Positions 1 to 7,251 of a stretch of DNA of 10,612 bases are shown here, in pieces. Both the position numbers and the translations under genes were made by a program. The stretch is from Paracoccaceae bacterium (lineage in GTDB: Bacteria > Pseudomonadota > Alphaproteobacteria > Rhodobacterales > Rhodobacteraceae): NCBI GenBank assembly GCA_007121115.1, contig SKMI01000056.1, positions 1-10,612 on the forward strand, in the 5' to 3' direction. Position 1 is the first letter of the stretch. The number at the start of each line of letters is the position of its first letter. A model generated the notes under the pieces. It made no database searches. It was not told the origin of the DNA and saw only the letters and a list, made by a program, of their open reading frames with translations.

Positions 1-541
1 CGGGCGTGGTCATCTGGCGGCGCTGGACCTCGGAGACGCGGCCATGCGGGAAGAGGATGAAGACATCGACGTTCGCCAGACCCCGAAACGCCTCGATCGC
101 CGCCGAGCCGGTGTCGCCCGAGGTGGCGCCGACTATGGTGACCCGCTGCCCGGACCGCGACAGCGAGGCTTCGAACATCTGGCCAATGAGCTGCATGGCG
201 AAATCCTTGAACGCCAGCGTCGGGCCGTGGAAAAGCTCCAGCAGGAAATGCCCCGGCGCCAGTTGCTTCAGGGGCGCGCGGGCGGGGTGGCCGAAGCCGC
301 CATAGGCGCGGGCGATCAGGCGGCGGAATTCATCGTCGCCGAAGGCATCGCCGATGAAGGGGCGCATCACCGCGTGGGCCACATCCTCGTAGCTTTGCCC
401 GGCCAGCGCGGCGATCTGGTCAGGCGTCATCACGGGCACCGCGCGGGGCACATAAAGCCCGCCGTCACGCGCGAGCCCGGTCAGCATCGTCGCCTCGAAG
501 TCCAGTTCCGGCGCCGCCCCGCGTGTGGAGATGTAGCTCAT
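1..541 (-). CDS. thrC: Threonine synthase, N-terminal part (cut by window edge)
   Basis: Threonine synthase converts O-phospho-L-homoserine to L-threonine with pyridoxal phosphate (PLP), the last step of threonine biosynthesis in the cytoplasm. Translating the minus strand from ATG 541-539 gives 180 uninterrupted residues beginning MSYISTRG. The threonine synthase N-terminal domain follows (DGGLYVP at about 26-32). The PLP-lysine motif FHGPTLAFKDFAMQ is at about 104-117, with Lys112 as the expected Schiff-base residue. A phosphate/PLP-binding stretch VGATSGDTGSAA is at about 137-148. The family is usually about 460 residues, so roughly 40% is visible. Position 1 is only the first base of the next codon. 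The start codon overlaps the SURF1 stop as ATGA, with a purine-rich AAGG a few bases upstream, which suggests translational coupling. The identification is secure; only the truncation limits it. Confidence 0.95.
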   Translation of the reverse strand, partial: MSYISTRGAAPELDFEATMLTGLARDGGLYVPRAVPVMTPDQIAALAGQSYEDVAHAVMRPFIGDAFGDDEFRRLIARAYGGFGHPARAPLKQLAPGHFLLELFHGPTLAFKDFAMQLIGQMFEASLSRSGQRVTIVGATSGDTGSAAIEAFRGLANVDVFILFPHGRVSEVQRRQMTTP

Positions 542-1239
542 GCCGCCTTGTCCTTGCTGTCCTCGCGCCTCATACGCCACAGAAGCACGGCTGTCATCCC
601 CGCCCAAACGGCGGCGAGCGAGAACCAGGTGATCGCGTATTCCAGATGGTCGTCGGGGATGTCGGCGGTGGCGATGGGCACGGGCTGCGCGGGTGGCGCG
701 GGTTCAGTGGTGGCGCGCAGGACCAGAAGCGCGGGCTGCGTGTCCAGATGCGCGGCGAGCGGCCCCACCTCGCGCGAGAAGAAGAGGTTGCGGCCCATGT
801 CCGGGTCCGGGGTGAAGCGGTCGCTGTCCTGCGGCCAGTCGAGGTTCCCTTCGATCCGCACCTCTCCCTCGGACGGCGGGCGCGGGGCATCGCCCCGCAC
901 CTGCGGGACATAGCCGCGGTCGACTAGGATGCGCTGCCCGGTTGCGGTCTCGAAGGCGGCGATCACGCGATACCCCGGCCCGGCCTCGCGCTGGCTGGAC
1001 AGGACCAGCGCCTCGGCGCCGGTGAAGCGGCCTTCGGTATGAACGGGGCGGTAGCGGTCGCGCTCCGGGTCCGGGTCGGTGGGCAGCGCCACGGGGGTGT
1101 CGTGAATGCGCGCCTCGATGGCGTCGATCGCTGCGGCCTTCTGGCCCATGCGGTCGATCTGCCAGAAGCCCAGCGCCAGCAGCACCCCGGTGCCCAGCAG
1201 CCCCGATAGCAGCGGCAGGATCATGCGGCGTGTGATCAT
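538..1239 (-). CDS. SURF1 family cytochrome oxidase biogenesis protein
   Basis: SURF1 proteins help insert heme a into subunit I of aa3-type cytochrome c oxidases and act in the cytoplasmic membrane. The 233-residue product has the family architecture: an N-terminal transmembrane helix (about 7-26, ending in LGFWQ), a periplasmic domain, and a C-terminal helix (about 203-222). Family-typical motifs are YRPV at 63-66, GPGYRVI at 87-93, LVDRGYVP at 105-112 and HLEYAITWF at 198-206. The length is normal for bacterial SURF1. The start at 1239 has an AAGGGTG Shine-Dalgarno-like sequence just upstream. The gene follows coxC by 108 bases containing a hairpin, and its TGA overlaps the thrC ATG by four bases. 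Its place at the end of the ctaC-ctaB-ctaG-ctaE cluster supports the assignment. Paracoccus has two SURF1 paralogues for different oxidases; the neighbours here point to the aa3 type. Confidence 0.93.
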   Translation of the reverse strand: MITRRMILPLLSGLLGTGVLLALGFWQIDRMGQKAAAIDAIEARIHDTPVALPTDPDPERDRYRPVHTEGRFTGAEALVLSSQREAGPGYRVIAAFETATGQRILVDRGYVPQVRGDAPRPPSEGEVRIEGNLDWPQDSDRFTPDPDMGRNLFFSREVGPLAAHLDTQPALLVLRATTEPAPPAQPVPIATADIPDDHLEYAITWFSLAAVWAGMTAVLLWRMRREDSKDKAA

Positions 1240-1311
1240 GACACCCTTTGACAGATGGGTTTCAAACGGAAAGGCGCGCGCCTTGCGGCCCGCGCCTTGC
1301 GCCTTTGCGTG

Positions 1312-1334
1312 GCATCCGGCCGTGGGCCGGATGC
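1312..1334 (-). terminator. GC-rich hairpin after coxC (possible terminator or processing stem)
   Basis: A perfect inverted repeat has two 10-base arms (GCATCCGGCC and GGCCGGATGC) around a 3-base loop. It starts 13 bases beyond the coxC stop codon on the minus strand. No clear U-tract follows on that strand, so it is not a textbook Rho-independent terminator. It could attenuate transcription into SURF1-thrC or protect the 3' end of a processed oxidase transcript. The hairpin is seen directly; its function is inferred. Confidence 0.45.
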
Positions 1335-1347
1335 GCGCGGGCCGTCG

Positions 1348-2154
1348 CTACTGCCCCCAGACGTAGATCGAGGCGAACAGGAACAACCACACCACATCGA
1401 CGAAGTGCCAGTACCAGGCCGCCGCCTCGTACCCGACATGGCGTTCGGCGGTGAAATGCCCCGCGTAGACGCGCATCAGGCAGATCGCCAGAAAGATGGT
1501 GCCGATGATGACGTGCACCCCGTGGAACCCCGTCGCCATGAAGAAGTTGGCGCCGTAGATGTTGCCCGCGAAGCCGAAGCCCGCGTGGGTGTATTCATAC
1601 GCCTGCAGGAAGGTGAAGATGATCCCCAGCGCCACGGCGATGGCCAGGCCCATCTTCATCTCGTCACGCCTGTTGCCATGCACCAGCGCGTGGTGCGCCC
1701 AGGTCGCAGCACAACCCGAAAGCAGGAGCACCAGCGTGTTGATCAGCGGCAGGTGCCAGGGGTCGAAGGTCTCCACACCGGCGGGGGGCCAGGGGCCATC
1801 GACCGCCGGGCTGATGCCATCGGGGTGCATCGGATAGAGCGCGTGCTTGAAAAAGGACCAGAACCACGCGGCGAAGAACATCACCTCGGACAGGATGAAC
1901 AGGATGAAGCCATAGCGCAGGCCGATCACCACCACCGGCGTATGATCGCCCGAGTGGCTTTCCAGCACGATCTCCTTCCACCATTCGAACATGACGTAGA
2001 GCACGCCGACGAAGCCCATCAGGAACAGCCAGGGGCCGTTGCCGTGCATCCACATCACGGCGCCGATGAGCATCAGGAAGCCCGAAACCCCGCCCACGAA
2101 GGGCCAGATCGACGGCGGCAGGACGTGATAGTCGTGGTTCTTCTCATGCGCCAT
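1348..2154 (-). CDS. ctaE: Cytochrome c oxidase subunit III (aa3 type)
   Basis: This is subunit III (also called coxC) of the heme-copper aa3 cytochrome c oxidase. It binds lipid, stabilises the active site during turnover and supports proton uptake into the D pathway; it has no redox centre. The 268-residue protein begins MAHEKNHDYHVLPPSIWPF, the characteristic N-terminus of alphaproteobacterial subunit III. It shows several hydrophobic helices consistent with the seven of the family. Conserved blocks are LSEVMFFAAWFW (88-99, with Glu90), FDPWHLPLINT (130-140), LQAYEY (183-188), TGFHGVHVIIGT (208-219) and AAWYWHFVDVVWLFLF (245-260). The length is typical. A GAGGGA Shine-Dalgarno sequence lies 8 bases before the ATG at 2154, and the stop is TAG. 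It is the last core oxidase gene of the minus-strand operon, 72 bases after ctaG. Confidence 0.97.
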   Translation of the reverse strand: MAHEKNHDYHVLPPSIWPFVGGVSGFLMLIGAVMWMHGNGPWLFLMGFVGVLYVMFEWWKEIVLESHSGDHTPVVVIGLRYGFILFILSEVMFFAAWFWSFFKHALYPMHPDGISPAVDGPWPPAGVETFDPWHLPLINTLVLLLSGCAATWAHHALVHGNRRDEMKMGLAIAVALGIIFTFLQAYEYTHAGFGFAGNIYGANFFMATGFHGVHVIIGTIFLAICLMRVYAGHFTAERHVGYEAAAWYWHFVDVVWLFLFASIYVWGQ

Positions 2155-2226
2155 GTGGTGTTCCCTCGCTTGGTCTTGTCGGTTGCCCGGTGGCGGCTGG
2201 CGACCGGCCCGAGCGCCGCTTCGTTG

Positions 2227-2841
2227 TTATTGGGTCAGGTCCCAGTCCGCAGCGTCCTCGGCCGGGATCGCGCCGGTGTTCAGTTCGGCGTAGTTTTCGG
2301 GCAGGTCGGTCGGGTGGAAAGTATAGGAGAGGGTGATGGTGTGATTGTCGCGCGCTTCGCGGTCGTCCAGCATGTCCGGATCCACGAAGAAGGTCACCGG
2401 CATCAGCACCCGCTCGCCGGGTTGCAGCACCTGCAACTCGAAGCAGAAGCAGTCGATCTTGGTGAAGAACACGCCCGAGGAATAGGGCGAGACATTGTAG
2501 CTGGCGGTTCCGGCGATCACCTCGTCGGTGGGGTTGTAGGCCTCATAGAACGCGAGCCCCATCTCGCCCAGCCGCACCTCCATGGTGCGCTCCACCGGGC
2601 GGAATTCCCACGGGAAGCCGCGCGCGCGGGAGCCGTCGAAGCGCACCCGCACGGTTTCATCCAGAATACGGTCGCCCGCTGCCTCGGCGGTGTTGGTGGT
2701 GCCGCCATAGCCGGTGACGCGGCAGAACAGGTCATAAAGCGGCACCGCCGCCCAGCCCATCGCCCCCATGAACATGACCGTGCTCACGGTCGCCATCAGC
2801 GTGCGCTGCGTGCCGGTGAGGGTCTTGTACCAGGTGATCAT
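2227..2841 (-). CDS. ctaG: Cytochrome c oxidase assembly protein CtaG/Cox11
   Basis: CtaG/Cox11 is a membrane-anchored periplasmic copper chaperone that delivers copper to the CuB centre of subunit I. The 204-residue protein has a short cytoplasmic N-terminus, one transmembrane helix (about 15-36) and an immunoglobulin-like periplasmic domain. The Cu(I)-binding CFCF motif is at 131-134, and the conserved membrane-proximal cysteine in YDLFC is Cys40. Other family signatures are PLYDLFCRVTGYGGT (34-48) and VTFFVDPDM (149-157). After CFCF the residues read ELQ, whereas I recall TEQ as common in the family; the copper cysteines are intact. The ATG at 2841 has GGAG about 7 bases upstream. The gene follows the small CoxF-like gene by 21 bases and precedes ctaE, the usual order for this operon. 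Confidence 0.96.
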   Translation of the reverse strand: MITWYKTLTGTQRTLMATVSTVMFMGAMGWAAVPLYDLFCRVTGYGGTTNTAEAAGDRILDETVRVRFDGSRARGFPWEFRPVERTMEVRLGEMGLAFYEAYNPTDEVIAGTASYNVSPYSSGVFFTKIDCFCFELQVLQPGERVLMPVTFFVDPDMLDDREARDNHTITLSYTFHPTDLPENYAELNTGAIPAEDAADWDLTQ

Positions 2842-2862
2842 TCCGTGCTCCGTCGTCTTGGG

Positions 2863-3063
2863 TCAGTCGTCCTGCGGCAGCAGCGCAGGGCGGTAGGTGT
2901 GGTCATAGGCCTGGATGGTGCCGCCGCTCTGGACCTTGGCCACGGTCAGGCCGAAGACCAGCGCGATGAAGGCCACCAGCAGCAGGCCCACGCCCAGGTT
3001 GCGGCTGAACCGGCGCTTGTGGATCTCGTGCGTGGGGCGCAGGGTGGGGGACGTGGACGGCAT
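2863..3063 (-). CDS. Small one-helix membrane protein, CoxF-like oxidase assembly factor
   Basis: This is a 66-residue protein (69 if the upstream ATG at 3072 is used). It has a basic N-terminal segment (HKRRFSRN), one transmembrane helix (about 24-42, GVGLLLVAFIALVFGLTVA) and a short hydrophilic tail, presumably periplasmic. The topology, the size and the location between ctaB and ctaG match the small proteins called CoxF or 'cytochrome c oxidase assembly protein' in alphaproteobacteria. Its biochemical role is poorly defined. Start choice: the ATG at 3072 overlaps the ctaB stop as ATGA but directly abuts the GGAGG, with no spacer. The in-frame ATG at 3063 lies 9 bases beyond the same GGAGG, a normal spacing, so I prefer 3063. 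The gene is real with high likelihood; its function is inferred from position. Confidence 0.8.
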   Translation of the reverse strand: MPSTSPTLRPTHEIHKRRFSRNLGVGLLLVAFIALVFGLTVAKVQSGGTIQAYDHTYRPALLPQDD

Positions 3064-3068
3064 GGCGG

Positions 3069-4028
3069 TCATCCTCCGAAGCCGATCAGCGCGTAGGCGT
3101 CGGCGGCACGCAACGCGGCCTCGATCAGCAGCGCGCCGAAATGGGCGAACAGGTAGTAAAGCGACAGGCGGAACACCTGCTTTTCGGTGCGGTAGTTGTC
3201 GGCTTCGGCTTGCGATTCGGTCCGGCGCCAGATCGCCCAGGCGCCGCGCAGGAACAGCGCGTTCACCACCAGCGCCACGGTCAGATAGACCGGCCCGCCG
3301 ATGGAGGTGAAGCCCGCGGCCAGCGCCACCGGGACCAGCACCACCGTATAGGCCAGCACATGCGCGCGGGTCGCGCGGCGGCCGTGGGTCACGGTCAGCA
3401 TGGGCACACGGGCGTTGGAATAGTCATCCTTCATGAACAGCGCCAAAGCCCAGAAATGCGGCGGCGTCCACATGAAGATCAGCGCGAACATCAACCAGGC
3501 TTCGAGCCCCACGCTGCCGGTGGCCGCGGCCCATCCGATCATCGGCGGGAACGCCCCGGCAGCCCCGCCAATGACGATGTTCTGCGGCGTCGACCGCTTC
3601 AGCCACATCGAATAGATCACGGCGTAGAAGAAGATGGTGAAGGCCAGCAGCGCGGCAGCCAGCAGGTTGGTGGCCAGCCCCAGCATGATCACCGCGATGC
3701 CGGACAGCGCCAGGCCGAGACCCAGCGCCTCGCCCGGTTCGACCTTGCCCGCCGGGATGGGGCGACGCGCCGTGCGGCGCATGACGCGATCGATATCGGC
3801 GTCCCACCACATGTTCAGCGCGCCCGAAGCGCCCGCGCCCAGCGCAATGAAGATCACCGCCGCCAGCGCCTCGATCGGGTGCAGCGCCGCCGGCGCCACC
3901 AGAAGCCCGGCCAGCGCCGTGAACACCACCAGCGACATCACGCGCGGCTTCAGCAGCACCACGTAGTCGCCGAAACCGGGCTCGGCCGGGCGGGCGGTAT
4001 CATGAAGGTCGGCGCGAATATCGGTCAT
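3069..4028 (-). CDS. ctaB: Protoheme IX farnesyltransferase (heme O synthase)
   Basis: This UbiA-superfamily membrane enzyme (also called cyoE or cox10) transfers a farnesyl group to heme b to make heme O, the precursor of heme A for the aa3 oxidase. The 319-residue product has about nine hydrophobic segments. Family signatures are LLKPRVMSLVVFTA (25-38), the first Asp-rich motif NMWWDADID (72-80) and RTARRPIPAG (85-94). Further ones are KRSTPQNIVIGGAAGAFPP (144-162), WTPPHFWALAL (187-197) and the second polar motif KDDYSNARVPM (200-210). I chose the ATG at 4028 because homologues begin near here and the length fits the family. The open frame extends 29 codons further to a GTG at 4115, but that part is Arg/Pro-rich, covers a tandem repeat and looks non-coding. 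No strong Shine-Dalgarno precedes 4028. The stop overlaps the next gene's outer ATG. Confidence 0.95.
   Translation of the reverse strand: MTDIRADLHDTARPAEPGFGDYVVLLKPRVMSLVVFTALAGLLVAPAALHPIEALAAVIFIALGAGASGALNMWWDADIDRVMRRTARRPIPAGKVEPGEALGLGLALSGIAVIMLGLATNLLAAALLAFTIFFYAVIYSMWLKRSTPQNIVIGGAAGAFPPMIGWAAATGSVGLEAWLMFALIFMWTPPHFWALALFMKDDYSNARVPMLTVTHGRRATRAHVLAYTVVLVPVALAAGFTSIGGPVYLTVALVVNALFLRGAWAIWRRTESQAEADNYRTEKQVFRLSLYYLFAHFGALLIEAALRAADAYALIGFGG
3073..3077 (-). promoter_or_regulatory. Shine-Dalgarno GGAGG of the CoxF-like gene
   Basis: A perfect GGAGG on the minus strand lies inside the last codons of ctaB. It touches the ATG at 3072 but is 9 bases from the ATG at 3063, which favours the inner start. 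Because it lies within ctaB, translation of the small protein is probably coupled to that of ctaB. Confidence 0.6.
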
Positions 4029-4035
4029 TTCGGGG

Positions 4036-4059
4036 CGGGTTCCGTTGCGGGTTCCGTTC
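4036..4059. repeat. Short tandem repeat (2 x 12 bases) before ctaB
   Basis: Two adjacent 12-base units (CGGGTTCCGTTG and CGGGTTCCGTTC) differ only in the last base. They lie in the 93-base gap between ctaC and ctaB, about 8 bases upstream of the chosen ctaB start. They probably reflect slippage. They occupy the place where a ribosome-binding site would be expected. Confidence 0.6.
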
Positions 4060-4121
4060 GGCGGGCGTTGGCGTCGGAACAGCGGGCGGCAGGCGCGCGC
4101 TGGTCCGCTGGACACACGGGA

Positions 4122-5003
4122 TTACTCGGTCGCCGCAAGCTCGACATCGGGCTCCCAGCCCGGCAGCGGTGGGTGCTGCGCGAAATCGGCCCCCTGACGT
4201 TCCAGCCAGGCGATATATTCCTCTTCGCTGACCACCTTCACGGTGATCGGCATGTAGGCGTGATTGATCCCGCACAGTTCGGAGCACTGGCCGAAATAGA
4301 CGCCCTCTTCCTCGGCATTGAACCACAGTTCGGCCAGACGCCCGGGCACTCCGTCCTGCTTCACGCCGAATGCGGGCACTGTCCAGGCGTGCAGCACATC
4401 GGCGGCGGTCACCTGCACCACGATATCGCGGCCCACGGGCACCACCATCGCAGTGTCGGTGGCCAGCAGGTAGTGCTCAGGCTCGTAGCCGTAGTCGGCC
4501 AGTTCGTCCCGCTCCAGCATGAAGGACGAGAATTCGATGCCATGGTCGACGTATTCGTAATCCCAGTACCACTGCAGGCCGGTCGTCTTGATGGTCACCT
4601 CGGCCTCGGGCATGACCTGCTGATGGCGCAGCGCCGGGAAGGTGAAGATCCCGATGAACACCAGGATCAGCGCCGGCACCACGGTCCAGGCGATTTCCAG
4701 CGGCGTGTTGTGGGTGAAGCGCGCAGGTTCGGGGTTGGCCTTGCGGTTGTGGAACAGAATCACCCAGATGAGCAGCGCCACGACCAGAAGCGTGATCGCC
4801 GCGAGGATCCAGTTCAGCATCGTGTCCAGAAAGACCACTTCGCGCGCCAGCGCCGTCACCGGCGTCTGCATGTTCAGGCCGCCCGGCTCGGGCACGCCTC
4901 TGAAGGGCAGGGGCGGCAGGGCCTCCTCGGCAGCGGCGGCACCGGCAAAAAGGGTCGCCGCACCGGCAGCAACGGCACGCGAGGCGTATTTGTGGATGGT
5001 CAT
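4122..5003 (-). CDS. ctaC: Cytochrome c oxidase subunit II (CuA subunit, aa3 type)
   Basis: Subunit II (also called coxB) receives electrons from cytochrome c at its binuclear CuA centre and passes them to heme a. The 293-residue precursor starts with a signal-like segment (1-25, ending GAAAAEE). Two transmembrane helices follow at about 62-84 and 104-124, then a periplasmic cupredoxin domain. CuA ligands are visible: His205 in DVLHAW, and Cys240, Glu242, Cys244, His248 and Met251 in CSELCGINHAYM. The aromatic electron-entry patch WYWDYEY is at 145-151. The frame is open upstream to 5156, but I chose the ATG at 5003 because it gives a proper signal peptide, a GGGAAG ribosome-binding sequence upstream and the family length. 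It is the first gene of the minus-strand oxidase operon and faces tldD across a 251-base regulatory gap. No heme c motif (CXXCH) is present, so this is the aa3 and not the caa3 form. Confidence 0.97.
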   Translation of the reverse strand: MTIHKYASRAVAAGAATLFAGAAAAEEALPPLPFRGVPEPGGLNMQTPVTALAREVVFLDTMLNWILAAITLLVVALLIWVILFHNRKANPEPARFTHNTPLEIAWTVVPALILVFIGIFTFPALRHQQVMPEAEVTIKTTGLQWYWDYEYVDHGIEFSSFMLERDELADYGYEPEHYLLATDTAMVVPVGRDIVVQVTAADVLHAWTVPAFGVKQDGVPGRLAELWFNAEEEGVYFGQCSELCGINHAYMPITVKVVSEEEYIAWLERQGADFAQHPPLPGWEPDVELAATE

Positions 5004-5131
5004 GGCGTCTTCCCGTTCCCTATGCGGCGTTGAACACCGCTTCGTCTCTGCACGGTCTCTGTGACCGCTTTGCCGTGGGGCGCGATGCGCGGGCGCAAGG
5101 ACAACCTGTAACCCGGAAGCGATAAACCCCG

Positions 5132-5159
5132 TTGAGCTTTTTCGATGTAAAACCATATT
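5132..5159 (+). promoter_or_regulatory. Weak sigma-70-like promoter candidate toward tldD
   Basis: TTGAGC (5132-5137) and CATATT (5154-5159) are separated by 16 bases, and each matches 4 of 6 consensus bases. They lie in the most AT-rich part of the ctaC-tldD gap. If used, transcription would start near 5166 and the FNR-type palindrome would fall in the leader. The ctaC promoter on the opposite strand must lie in the same stretch, but I cannot define its boxes. This is a low-confidence inference. Confidence 0.25.
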
Positions 5160-5203
5160 GAAAGGGTCTGAACAAGCAAAACCGACCGGATCGCAGATGC
5201 ATG

Positions 5204-5217
5204 TTGATCTGGATCAA
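5204..5217. promoter_or_regulatory. Perfect FNR/FnrL-type binding palindrome
   Basis: The sequence TTGATCTGGATCAA matches the FNR-family consensus TTGAT-N4-ATCAA at every fixed position. It lies between the divergent ctaC (start 5003) and tldD (start 5255): about 200 bases upstream of ctaC and 37 bases upstream of the tldD start codon. FNR-family regulators (FnrL in Rhodobacter, FnrP in Paracoccus) bind such sites when oxygen is low. Its position also supports the tldD start at 5255, because a start at 5201 would put the palindrome inside the gene. Whether it represses or activates ctaC, tldD or both is not visible. Confidence 0.85.
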
Positions 5218-5254
5218 GGACACGCCCCCAACCGCCCCAGGAGCGCGCAACCCC

Positions 5255-6675
<1,421 letters not shown>

Positions 6676-6676
<1 letters not shown>

Positions 6677-7149
6677 TGGCCGCTGTCCGGTCGGCGCGCG
6701 GCGGCGACCGGTATCTGTGCTGGCATGACTGGGTGATCGGCTGGGGCGTGGTCTGGCTGCTGCCGGTGCCGCTCGGCGGGCTCATGTTCTCGTCGTTTCT
6801 CTTCTGGGGCTGGCTGTCCGAAGGTCTGGACCGGACCCTGCCCTTCGGCGATGCCCTCGCGAATCTGGCCCAGACCGGGATGGTTGTCGCGCTGATGCCG
6901 ATGCTGTCATGGCTGGGCCTCTTGCCCCTAATGCCGATGGTCTGGCTGGCCCTGCGGCTGGGGTTCGGCGGCTGGGTAAGCTTTGCGCTCGGCGGGATCG
7001 GCTGCGGGCTGCTGGCGGACCTCGTGCTGGTGGGCTATCCCCCTGCGATCCCGCTTGGGGCCGGGCTGGCCAGCGCGCTGGCGTTGCGCGCGCTGCTGGG
7101 CTGGCGGCGCCCGGCGGCCTTCGACCCCGGCGCAGGGGACGGGCGCTGA
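6676..7149 (+). CDS. Integral membrane protein of unknown function
   Basis: I do not recognise this 157-residue protein. It is strongly hydrophobic, with about four likely transmembrane segments (approximately 20-45, 68-93, 98-121 and 122-142). It also has a Trp-rich first helix (CWHDWVIGWGVVWLLP), a cluster of methionines and leucines at 74-92, and a hydrophilic Arg/Asp/Gly-rich C-terminus. I see no catalytic or metal-binding motif. The ATG at 6676 shares its A with the tldD stop (TGATG), so translation is probably coupled to tldD; GGAAG lies upstream. The frame stays open further upstream inside tldD, but that extension has shadow-like composition. The gene ends 102 bases before dprA. The codon composition matches its neighbours, which supports a real gene. 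The function is unknown, with perhaps an envelope role suggested only by the membrane segments. Confidence 0.75.
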
Positions 7150-7194
7150 GCCATTCGAGCGGGTCGGCGGGACTTTTCCCGGACGGTGCGAATC

Positions 7195-7210
7195 TTTACC
7201 TCGGCTTAAC
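7195..7210 (+). promoter_or_regulatory. CtrA-like binding site upstream of dprA
   Basis: TTTA (7195-7198), seven bases, then TTAAC (7206-7210) matches the CtrA consensus TTAA-N7-TTAA(C) at all but one of the fixed bases. It is in the 102-base gap before dprA, ending 41 bases from the start codon, in an otherwise very GC-rich region. In Rhodobacter capsulatus, CtrA controls competence-type genes including dprA (established for GTA recipient ability). No clear -10 element follows at the ideal distance. This is a candidate site only. Confidence 0.45.
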
Positions 7211-7251
7211 CAATACCGTGCAGGGTGTGCGTTGAATGAGGCGAGGCGGCG

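Noticed and set aside
2187..2207. Inverted repeat in the ctaG-ctaE gap
   Set aside because: The 8-base stem contains a G-G mismatch and has no U-tract on the minus strand, so I do not call it a terminator.
1255..3096. A 613-codon open frame on the plus strand opposite coxC, ctaG and the CoxF-like gene
   Set aside because: It is antisense to three recognised genes, rich in His, Arg, Gln and Gly, and shows no domain. Long antisense frames are common in GC-rich genomes.
3141..5033. A 630-codon open frame on the plus strand opposite ctaB and ctaC
   Set aside because: Its composition is the shadow type and it is wholly antisense to two well-identified genes.
5004..5156. A 51-codon upstream extension of ctaC
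   Set aside because: It would bury the signal peptide behind an Arg/His-rich segment. The ATG at 5003 gives a normal precursor with a ribosome-binding sequence.
5201..5254. An 18-codon upstream extension of tldD from ATG 5201
   Set aside because: It would place the FNR-type palindrome inside the coding sequence and add residues not typical of TldD. ATG 5255 has AGGAG upstream.
7168..7181. Small hairpin (CGGGA and TCCCG arms) after the membrane-protein gene
   Set aside because: A 5-base stem with no following T-run is too weak to call a terminator.
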